From NCBI RefSeq assembly GCF_000516985.1, contig NW_006917091.1:6797521-6861520 (forward strand): DNA of 64,000 nucleotides. Reading direction: 5' to 3'. Made by a program: the position numbers and the translations under genes. This stretch comes from Pestalotiopsis fici W106-1. Taxonomy: Eukaryota > Ascomycota > Sordariomycetes > Amphisphaeriales > Sporocadaceae. Position 1 is the first letter of the stretch; every line of letters begins with the position of its first letter. Below the pieces are notes generated by a model. That model did no database searches, was not told the DNA's origin, and saw nothing but the letters and a program-made list of their open reading frames with translations. Positions 11,279 to 19,977 of the stretch are shown here, in pieces.

Positions 11279-12815
11279 TGCTCAAGAGTGTCTGAAGCGA
11301 CATTGAGTCGCTTCGGGACTGTTGGCAGGTTCCAGAGTTGTAGAGTGGCCGGTGTTGGGGGGCTTGCACCCTTAAACAGGCGTGGATTGTGGGCGACAAG
11401 TACACACGAGACTGGAGTTGAAGCTTGCGTGTCACTTGGGCAATTCTGTTTCCTAAATTTAGGGGAGGTTTACCGACGTCACACATCCCTGTCACGCTAA
11501 ACACAGGTGCCGATTTGTACATGGTCTAGGCAGGGTCAATTAGTGAGTTGCCAGCTAAATCTAGAGAATACGTACCTGCCTAAGGTTAACCAGGTAGTAA
11601 TGATAGGTACAGAGTAGTTGCAATGAAAGGCTATAAAATTTTCTGGTTTTGGTATCTTCTTTTCTTTAATTTTTCCTTCGCTTGGTTTTCTTTTCTTTAT
11701 CTTTTTCCTCCCACTTTATTCTTTTACTTTTACTTTTGCTTCATTTTTTATTTTGATTTATTACTTTAAAAGTCTTATGTACAGTATGCGATTTATTACA
11801 TTCGAGCACTTTATTCTTAGATTGTGAGAAATAGTAGCAAAATATTTGCTACGAAGCAATGCACTTCAGTCCGCTACTTAGAAGCTTCGACCTATGTTGT
11901 TTTCATGTGGCATTCTAGCCTGCTTATACATAACATAAATCTTGGATGAAAGATACGAATACATGCGAGTAAAATGTCCACGCACTGTTCGAATTGGCTA
12001 TCATTATAGGAAATCAGGGTGGACAAGCAGACAATGCTAATTAAAAGCTATTGTACTCTATCATGTACGAATATCTAAACTAATTCACTGAATCGGCGTC
12101 GGGGTTGATCTCACAGTCTTGCTGGACAAGAATCTCTTAGGGACTATACTTTTACATGAGCTGTAGCCGGCAGATCAAGAACACTCAAAGAACTCTGTCA
12201 ATTAGTATAGACATAATACCTACAACTATTTGATCGTCTATTAAAGACATATTAGCTACTACCTACGATGTACCTACTAGGTCCAATGAATAGCAGGCTG
12301 ATAATGACGGGTCGTGCGTCGCACATGCACACAATACAAAATATAACATGTGCATCGGATAGTTACGAGAACCAAGGATTCATGCAATGACAAGAATAAT
12401 GATCCTCTAGATACTGCGTCATGTCTTATACTGTTCGTGTGACTGGGTAGTTTTGAGTAGGTACCATATTCTTTTTCCAACAGCCCGCATAAAATGCATT
12501 AAATCTCTTGTGTACTTTGTGCACATCTGCGCTAATTCGGCTCGGCCTCCAGGAGCTCCTCGGCTTCTCGTGCAAGCTTGAACTACCCCAGATTTGCGAC
12601 ACGGCAGTAGCAGACACATCAATCTCGCATCTCGCATACTACGTACTGCAACTTTTCAATCGTTTATCTTTTCGTCTTCTTAAAAATAGAACCGTAGCGA
12701 AACAAGAAGGCATTTTTGCGCATTCTTCAAAAAAGCCACGGCAAGACACTCACTAGCTGACCCGCGCAACCGCCACCTGCTTCTGCCCCTCGCCGAATCG
12801 CAAAACCGAGGCGCG
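11279..12815. other. Divergent intergenic region, Erd1-like and PEX10 genes
   Basis: Contains a strongly T/C-biased tract at about 11638-11770 (runs such as TTCTTTTCTTT). The rest has no supportable gene. Promoters of both neighbours lie here. Confidence 0.5.
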
Positions 12816-13937
12816 ATGGCGGCCACTGCAGTCGCCAACAGCTCACATGCTGCCACATTACCATCGTCGCCATATCCCTTCGCATTCGCACCCGACATAA
12901 TACGAGCGCACCAAAAAGATGCTTATTTCCAAGGTGTGCTTACCAGCCAACTGACCGACCTGCATCGTCGCCTGCTGGGAGCTCGATCTGCGCACGGTTG
13001 GATCGCCGAATCGAAAACGATTGCTGACCTCCTCTATCTGTGCCTGACGACTTTGATCGGCAACCGCACATTGGGCGAAGAGTACTGCAACATTGTACAA
13101 GTAGAGGGTCAGAGCGGTGCCCTACCAAAGCTCTCGAAACGAGCTGCCTATATTGCCGGCAGCATAGTGCTGCCGTACGCACTAAGCAAGGTGTTGCCTC
13201 GGCTGAGAGCCAAGATCAGGGTGCGCCTGGAGAGAAACATTGCCAGGACACGGATGCAAAGCGAGAAGAGGTTACAATCGTGGAGCTTCAAGATCCAGTC
13301 ATACATCCACGCCAATCTCGCGACCATTACAAGCCCGGAATCAGCATATGCTCTGAGCCTGGTATTATTCTACTTTAGTGGATCATACTACGAGATCGCA
13401 AAGCGGTTGACCGGATTGCGCTACATATTCACACATAAGATTGACGAGAATGCGGAACGCATTGGGTATGAGGTGCTAGGTGTACTTCTGGTTGTTCAGT
13501 TCGCAGTGCAAGGCTATCTCCACATCAAATCAACTCTATCTGGTGCCCAGGTTGCGCAGGAACGGGAGCGACTTGCTTATTCCGGGCCCGATGTTTCGCT
13601 CAATGAGCACGCCTATAGCAGCAACAATGCATTGTTGGCAGCAGCTGGCTCAAGCAAGTCTCAAACCCAGGTCGACCTCGCAGCCGCAACCCACACACCG
13701 ATCCTGGGCAGACCACACTACGATTTGGCACAGGAGAAAACCATGGGTTGGATCAAGGGTGCTCAGCAGAGGAAGTGCACCTTGTGTCTTGAGGAGCTCA
13801 AGGATCCATCGGCGACGCAATGCGGCCACGTATTCTGTTGGGAGTGCATCGGAGACTGGGTACGAGAGAAACCCGAGTGCCCACTTTGCAGACGTGAATG
13901 TCTGGTGCAACACATATTGCCTTTAAGGACGGTATAA
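12816..13937 (+). CDS. pex10: Peroxisome biogenesis RING E3 ligase PEX10
   Basis: Intronless, 373 residues from ATG 12816. The N-terminal Pex2/Pex12-type membrane region starts around FAPDIIRAHQKDAYFQGVL and includes hydrophobic helices (AAYIAGSIVLPYALSKVLP; VLGVLLVVQFAVQGYL). The C-terminal RING finger is a complete C3HC4: C321, C324, C336, H338, C341, C344, C355, C358. PEX10 sits in the peroxisomal membrane with PEX2 and PEX12 and ubiquitinates the import receptor PEX5 for recycling. The length matches fungal PEX10. The RING with a GHVFCWECI core and CPLCRR end separates it from PEX2 and from PEX12, which lacks a full zinc-ligand set. Confidence 0.93.
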   Translation: MAATAVANSSHAATLPSSPYPFAFAPDIIRAHQKDAYFQGVLTSQLTDLHRRLLGARSAHGWIAESKTIADLLYLCLTTLIGNRTLGEEYCNIVQVEGQSGALPKLSKRAAYIAGSIVLPYALSKVLPRLRAKIRVRLERNIARTRMQSEKRLQSWSFKIQSYIHANLATITSPESAYALSLVLFYFSGSYYEIAKRLTGLRYIFTHKIDENAERIGYEVLGVLLVVQFAVQGYLHIKSTLSGAQVAQERERLAYSGPDVSLNEHAYSSNNALLAAAGSSKSQTQVDLAAATHTPILGRPHYDLAQEKTMGWIKGAQQRKCTLCLEELKDPSATQCGHVFCWECIGDWVREKPECPLCRRECLVQHILPLRTV

Positions 13938-14647
13938 ATTTTCGGCCGCAGTTTCATCCCGATCGGTGCCTCCTATCAAAATTCATGGGGCTATGGGTGT
14001 CGAACTTGGCAACATATCTTACATTTTTGTGTCAACGGGCAGTGTCTTTCAGATGGCAGTCTTAGAGCACATTCGATTGCTTTTTGGTGATTGGGAGATC
14101 GTAAGACGTTTGGCGTGTTTCCGCCCGTGAGACTTCACTCAGAATATGTCAAGTCGGCTCTTGGATAACGTATCGTCGAACCACCTTATTCTTCCTCATG
14201 AAGATCACTGTTGACGGGCTGTTCATTCGTGTTGTGTTGGGATTTTTACTTGAAGGGAATCCAATCTCGGGTCGCCCCAGGGTTTCCTGACCACTCCTTG
14301 AATGGACACACTTCGCACTAACTCGTGATTTGTCAATTGTGGTGCGATGCCAGTTTGCTAATTCGGGCTCTTGTCATCCATCACAACAGCCTCTCACCAT
14401 TTGCGCCTCCCACCCGGGTTCACACAATTCTTCTTCTTCTTCTTCTTATTCTTCCTTTTCCTTCAAATCGCATTTAGGCTTTTGGGGAGTTGGTTAGGAG
14501 GGGCCAGATGCAAAAGTGCTGTCGGGCACGTTATGAAGATAACGAAACACTCATGTGACAGAGGGGTTACGAATTCACGGGAACAGGACTGGACATCCGT
14601 ACTCTTAACGATTTTCAAGTTCAAATAAAGCTGCAACTATATATGGA
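13938..14647. other. Convergent intergenic region
   Basis: 3' flanks of PEX10 and the intradiol dioxygenase gene; only the TTC microsatellite stands out. Confidence 0.55.
14428..14447. repeat. (TTC)n microsatellite
   Basis: About six TTC units in the convergent intergenic space between PEX10 and the dioxygenase gene. Confidence 0.8.
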
Positions 14648-15604
14648 TTATCCCGAGTTATCAACACCATCAGCAGCCGGATCGATACCGAAAGTGATAT
14701 AACCGATCATGCCGTTCTCAACGCTTACGCCATCAGCAGCAACGACGCTAATGACGGGGTTGTAGCCACCGTCCTCGCTGCTCGAAAAGACGCTATCAGC
14801 AGCGTTTGTGGTACGGTCAATCTCGGTGTGCTGAGAATACGGGTCGAGCGCCATGATCTGTGAGGACAGCGTCTCGTTGAAGTAGATTTGGCCGGTCGAG
14901 GCAATGTGGCCGGTGCTCACAGTGCCGTTCTCGTGCAGAGACCAGTCCGTGTAGGCCTGGATGTGGATGTGGATGGCACGCTCGACGTAAAAGCCCGGGA
15001 AGATGGTCTTCATCTCCATGACGCCCTCGGAATCCGTGGGCCACTGGCCGCGCAGCCACGTCGTGTCGTCGGTGTGGAGATCCGTGGTGCCAATCTCAAA
15101 GTCGGTAATGTTGAGTTCGCTCAGCAGCTCGGGGAATCCCGTGTTAGGGGACAGACCCGTGAAGCTCGAATAACTTCCAGTGGCGTTGCAGTGCCAAAAG
15201 TTGAGCAGAACGTCGGGCAGCGGCTCGCACGTGTTGACATCGAGCACACCCACATCCAGCCACAGAGGAATACCGGACTGGTCTTCGGTCATATCCTGCC
15301 TCAGCGTCTGGGAGCGCGGCCAGACATATGGTCCCTCGGTCACGACGGGGCTCAGGACGCAAGTGTCATTCTGGATGGAGTCGTAGTAGGGGGCCTCGGT
15401 GGTGACCTGGTAAGTGGTGTTGCCAGATCCCGCCCACCGCTTGGCCATGCGCCTTTCGTAGCGCTTCTTGTTGAAGTTGGCGGCGGCGGGCTCGCATCTC
15501 CGAGAAATGGTTCCCCGGCGCTGGACCTCACGGGCCGACAGATGTTCGGGATGCGCCAAAGCTGTAGAAAACAGCCCGGCGGCGAAGAAAGCGGAAAACT
15601 TCAT
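14648..15604 (-). CDS. Secreted intradiol ring-cleavage dioxygenase-like protein
   Basis: Intronless, 318 residues from ATG 15604; eight in-frame codons upstream lack an ATG. Residues 1-17 form a signal peptide (KFSAFFAAGLFSTALA), followed by a basic pro-like segment. The core has the intradiol pattern: TEGPYVWP (Tyr93), LDVGVLDVNTCEPLPDV, NFWHCNATGSYS (Tyr145) and FPGFYVERAIHIHIQA (Tyr206, His212, His214). The HIH pair and nearby Tyr are candidate Fe(III) ligands. The family cleaves catechols between the hydroxyls to muconates. Secreted fungal forms are thought to act on lignin- or tannin-derived catechols outside the cell. The C-terminal 60 residues are Ser/Asp-rich and vary in the family. 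Substrate unknown. Confidence 0.86.
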   Translation of the reverse strand: MKFSAFFAAGLFSTALAHPEHLSAREVQRRGTISRRCEPAAANFNKKRYERRMAKRWAGSGNTTYQVTTEAPYYDSIQNDTCVLSPVVTEGPYVWPRSQTLRQDMTEDQSGIPLWLDVGVLDVNTCEPLPDVLLNFWHCNATGSYSSFTGLSPNTGFPELLSELNITDFEIGTTDLHTDDTTWLRGQWPTDSEGVMEMKTIFPGFYVERAIHIHIQAYTDWSLHENGTVSTGHIASTGQIYFNETLSSQIMALDPYSQHTEIDRTTNAADSVFSSSEDGGYNPVISVVAADGVSVENGMIGYITFGIDPAADGVDNSG

Positions 15605-17067
15605 CGTGAGAAGTGCTGAAGCGGACAATGAATTTGACTAGATGTTGTTGCAATCGAGGAGAGTTCATATTGCTAGCCATGTCAAGGCTCCCATTTTTAT
15701 AGAAAGTATTGCGGTTCATACATGCTGTAATTAGATGCCCCTATCGCATTGCAAGCAAACGTTTCGATCGACCGGGTCCGTCGTCAAGTCTCCACAAGTG
15801 ACGAGGCGACGGGGCTCGGACGCCCCAGATAGAAACCATCTATAAAAGCTTCTCGGCAAGCGGCTCCTTGAAAGACACCCATATTTATCTAGGCTGATCC
15901 TGGATACGGATACACCAATATGATCCAAACTGTTATTGAAGTTGCAAACTCCAACCTTGGTGATATTTACCTCATCACTGGATACTTCATTTTCCGGAGA
16001 AGCAGAGTATTGAAAAGAGACAGACAAACATGGCGGGCGCTTCCTGGTATACGTAGCTGCTAACGTATTTCAACATGCTGATATGCATTTGCAGTACTCT
16101 GTAGAGATTAAAATTCTTGGCACTTTGGACTTGCAGAATGCGGCTCGCCTCATACTCGCGCCTAGTCTATCGGTCCCGGCCCACGGCGGTGTTCCGTCAC
16201 TAAATATTGAGGCTGCACGGGGCCATTTACGCGTATGTGTCCCATAAGAAAGTCTACAAAGCAAAGGGTGATCATCGCGGTATTTCTGCATTGGGAGGTG
16301 AGGTTTTAGCGGAAGACATTACGGTAGCCAATGACGGTGATGACAACAGCATTATTACACAGCAGTTGAATCTGACTGGCTTGGGTTTCCCTCGACATGG
16401 TTGTGCTCGGAATAGACTTCTTGGCGTACTGGGTTCATGACTATGCGGGCCCCATTGAAAGCTTGAAAACGCCGCCCCGGATGCGCTGGGCTTAGCGTCT
16501 TAGATCATGTACACGCGTTCCTGTGGGGGAGAGTCGTCAACTACGGGATAGGGAACTCCCAAGGAATGGCAAATTCACAAAGAAGTAACGGAAAACCCGA
16601 AAGAAACATGAAGAGGGCAAAAGATGGATACCGGGACGGGACTCCCACATCGGGAAATGGGGTCAAGGACTAAACGCTAAAGTAACTTAATTACTTACTG
16701 TGTATATCGTATGGGCATACGCACTAATACCACGTAGTGTGGAAAAAGCTGGAAAGATTGATTTCCAGGTTGGCTGTCGTGGCCGAACCATGCTTTTAAT
16801 GGCTGCATACTATATCTGTGTTGATGACGTGGAACATTTCAAATCGCTACAATCATTGCAATTGCATTAACATGAACGGTGATTGGAATTTCGTCATCAT
16901 TCTGTGATCCCTAGGACATGTATTTTCAGCAACGAGGGGGATTCTAAATGACTAGCAATGCATCCATTGTGGCTCAGGAGACTGAAATCAGTCCTGGAAA
17001 TATTGTTTGAATCCAATTCTCTGATTTTATCGCATCTGTTTGGCATAACTAGGTACCGAGGGCTGGT
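15605..17067. other. Intergenic stretch
   Basis: Upstream of the dioxygenase gene and downstream of the lyase-hydrolase fusion. A TATAAAAG at about 15841 reads on the plus strand with no gene after it. Small open frames near 16200-16440 are not convincing. Confidence 0.5.
15694..15701 (-). promoter_or_regulatory. Candidate TATA box of the dioxygenase gene
   Basis: TATAAAAA on the minus strand, about 90 bases upstream of the ATG at 15604. Position and sequence fit a core promoter; no transcript data. Confidence 0.4.
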
Positions 17068-19347
17068 CTACTGACAAAAGTCGCTTATCAAATTGTCCAA
17101 CATCGCAGTCGTCTTGTGTATGCTCTCAACATACACCCACTCCTCCTTTGCGTGCAAGCCTTCTCCCTCTGGACCAAATACCACAGCGGGTATACCAGCC
17201 TCAGTCAATAATGCAGCATCGCACCAAAATGAAAGGGCTTGAGGTTCGACTAAAGGGTTCGCTGTGGACTTTGCGGCGCTGATGGCTGCCTTCACTATTG
17301 GCTCAGACGAGGATAGCTTGAGGGCAGGACGCTCTACCAGAAGCTTTGGCGGCTGGAACCGGAACGAGGCATCCGTCTTGGAATGTTTCTCCAATATGGA
17401 AACTAGATCGTCCTGGATCTGCTCGGCCCGTTGAGCTGGCACTGTCCTGAATTCAATCTTGACCTTGCAGGACGCTGGATAGCTGGACAACTCCTCGCCC
17501 CCTTCGATCAAGCCACAGTGGGCAGAGGCTGGACCCAAGACATCATCGATGGGGAGCCGGTTCGTATACTCTTTCAACGAGCTCAAGAATAACCCGGCAT
17601 TCATTATGGCGTCTACCCCCAGATCTGGACGAGAGCCATGGGCAGCAGTTCCCAGGATCTCCACCTCGAACCACAGGAAACCTCTGTGACTTGTTCCCAA
17701 CTGAAGCATTGTTGGTTCCGGGATAACAGCAGCATCGGCGCGCCAGCCCGCTTCGAGGATATCTACGGTGCCGATGGAAGTGTCTTCTTCGTCAGCCACC
17801 GCTGCCAAAAGGACACTGCCACGCGGTTGACTCTTCTTGGCATGCGCTAGAGCAACCATTGCGGCGGCGGTACCTGCTTTCATGTCCAGGCTTCCTCTTC
17901 CAACCACGGCGGGACGGCCATTCTTCTCTGTCAAGTCACCACTTAGTGGGTCCTTAGTATACGCAGCCAGACTAACAGTGTCGATATGACCATTCATCAT
18001 TAGGCTTCGCCCGTTGCCAGTGCCAGTCACTTTGCCCACCACGGATGGTCGACCCTGCTGAGATTGAATTCGATGGCTTTCTATATCGCGATGTTCCAGC
18101 CAGCCTTCGATGAAATCTGCAATAGCTTCCTCTCCGCTTCCAGCTGATAGTGACAAGGTGGGATTGGTGGACTCGATTCGAGTGAGAATGCGCGTCAGCT
18201 CCACGGGATCATCACTTGTCACATCATGGGGAGTCGTGTATGGCCGGGCTCCCTCCGTATTCAACAGTACAACAACCGAGTCCTTACCCAGGCCGAGTTC
18301 CTCCCGGGAGGAAGCCATGAGATACCGTAATGCTGCCAGCCCAGCAGCACCACAGGGGCCCGAGTCAATGCCATACGCTTTGAGCTCTTTCACCGAGGAG
18401 TGAGCTTCAAAGTCGGAAATCGTCACACTGCCATCCAGGCAGTCTCTGAAATCAGGCCAAGCAGAGTAAGTGACGGTGCCACAATTCAGCCCAGTCATGA
18501 TTGTGTGAGATGTTGTGACTGGTGTGCTCGCGTCTGCGCGTGCTTGCAGACTCTTGTACAAGCACGCTGCGGTATCAGGCTCCACAGTCACGACCTTTGA
18601 GCATACCGGTCTTTGGAGAGACTTGTAATATCGAAGCACGGAATGTGCCAAGGAGCCCACCCCAGCGGGACTAATGAACAGATCAATGTTGATATTCTGC
18701 TCAGCTATTTGATCATCAATCTCTCTAAAGATTGTAGAATAACCCTCGACGATTCTGGCAGGTACATCTTCGTAACCTGGAAACGATGTATCTTGGACCA
18801 AGACACCGCCGGGACAAGCCTTTGATGCTTCAGCTGCAAAGGCGACGACCTGGTCATAATCCCCAGGCCCAAGGATGACTTTGGCTCCTTCCCCGGCTAT
18901 AGCCTCTTTGGTGTACTCGTCGAGGCTACGCGGGACAAAGATGCGAGCCTCGATCGACAGTAGCTTGGCCATGAAAGCAACAGCTCGACCGTGATTGCCA
19001 TCGGTGGCAGCAAACAGGACAGAGCCACTCTCTCTGGCCTTTGACGCCAATGTGTCGATATTGCAGTCTAGACTCAGTCCCAGGCTGGTCACCAGGGCGT
19101 AGTAGGCGCCATATGATGCGCCCAGAATCTTGAAGGATGGTAATCCGAAGCGGCTGCTTTCATCCTTGATATAGACACCCTTGATGCCAAGGTCGGCAGC
19201 CACTCCGGGCAGCGACACCAGTGGCGATGGTGCATATCCAGGTAGGTTATTGTGAAACGACGTTACGGCAGGCAAATTGAAAGGCGCGAGCCTGCTGCCA
19301 TCAGCAGGTTTTGGGTGAATAATGGGAAGCCGTCGCACAGAAGACAT
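17068..19347 (-). CDS. Fusion: diaminopropionate ammonia-lyase and M20 metallo-deacylase
   Basis: Intronless, 759 residues from ATG 19347. Residues 1-395 are a fold-type II PLP lyase of the diaminopropionate ammonia-lyase (YgeX/DpaL) type: KDESSRFGLPSFKILGASYG with the PLP lysine at K73, ATDGNHGRAVA (112-124), a phosphate-binding loop ISPAGVGSLAHS (225-236) and DSGPCGAAGLAAL. Residues 400-759 are an M20 peptidase/ArgE-type domain with a full set of metal and catalytic residues: H454 and D456 (NGHIDT), D488 (GRGSLDMK), E520-E521 (ADEEDT), E544 (IPEPT), H732 (GLHAKEEW), and the dimer-domain AAHGSRPD. DpaL converts 2,3-diaminopropionate to pyruvate and ammonia; M20 enzymes remove acyl or peptide groups. 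In E. coli the separate genes ygeX and ygeY are neighbours, so the fusion suggests sequential steps on an N-acylated diaminopropionate. Both halves look catalytically intact. Confidence 0.92.
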   Translation of the reverse strand: MSSVRRLPIIHPKPADGSRLAPFNLPAVTSFHNNLPGYAPSPLVSLPGVAADLGIKGVYIKDESSRFGLPSFKILGASYGAYYALVTSLGLSLDCNIDTLASKARESGSVLFAATDGNHGRAVAFMAKLLSIEARIFVPRSLDEYTKEAIAGEGAKVILGPGDYDQVVAFAAEASKACPGGVLVQDTSFPGYEDVPARIVEGYSTIFREIDDQIAEQNINIDLFISPAGVGSLAHSVLRYYKSLQRPVCSKVVTVEPDTAACLYKSLQARADASTPVTTSHTIMTGLNCGTVTYSAWPDFRDCLDGSVTISDFEAHSSVKELKAYGIDSGPCGAAGLAALRYLMASSREELGLGKDSVVVLLNTEGARPYTTPHDVTSDDPVELTRILTRIESTNPTLSLSAGSGEEAIADFIEGWLEHRDIESHRIQSQQGRPSVVGKVTGTGNGRSLMMNGHIDTVSLAAYTKDPLSGDLTEKNGRPAVVGRGSLDMKAGTAAAMVALAHAKKSQPRGSVLLAAVADEEDTSIGTVDILEAGWRADAAVIPEPTMLQLGTSHRGFLWFEVEILGTAAHGSRPDLGVDAIMNAGLFLSSLKEYTNRLPIDDVLGPASAHCGLIEGGEELSSYPASCKVKIEFRTVPAQRAEQIQDDLVSILEKHSKTDASFRFQPPKLLVERPALKLSSSEPIVKAAISAAKSTANPLVEPQALSFWCDAALLTEAGIPAVVFGPEGEGLHAKEEWVYVESIHKTTAMLDNLISDFCQ

Positions 19348-19977
19348 TGTGCAATCAGCGTGGCGTCACGTAGTCTTTGTAAAGAACGGTGATGATATGG
19401 CCGGTCTCACTTGTTATCATAAGTATGTCTGGAGTGCAAGCCTAGGTTGTCTACCTTGTATCTACGGAAGATTTGTATATATTACAGTATATCGACCGAG
19501 TGGGGAATGTTTACGTAATTAGTGCATTCGTTAATGTCAATTGCGCCTTTCGACTCGCCCTTTCCGGTAACGGGACGCTGATTTACCCAGTCCCTAAAAT
19601 CAAGAATCGAGAATGAAGGTGATCTATGTCTATCAAGAAAGTGTGTGAAAAAGAATCGACAAACTTCCCCGTTATCTCACTCCAGGGATTTCGACGGCTT
19701 AGCCAATTAGGAATGTGATGCAGCAGGCATTGAGCAAGGGACTGAGTAAAGGAATTAATTCTCGGCTAGAGAAGAAATAAATTACATGATATATTCATTT
19801 GAATGCACCGAGTGATCCACATGATTTCTGGGCTGCAGTCACTGTGCATTACCCTGATAGTTTGACAATAGGTAGCGTAATATAAACTTTCTCTTCCTCA
19901 GGCGTGTCGATGTATTCAATGCCTGTTCTACATGTTAGCGAATCGTGAATCGGTCATGGAATCATCAAGAGGATAGC
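19348..19977. other. Intergenic stretch
   Basis: Upstream of the lyase-hydrolase fusion and downstream of the chitinase. No gene or clear regulatory site seen. Confidence 0.5.
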
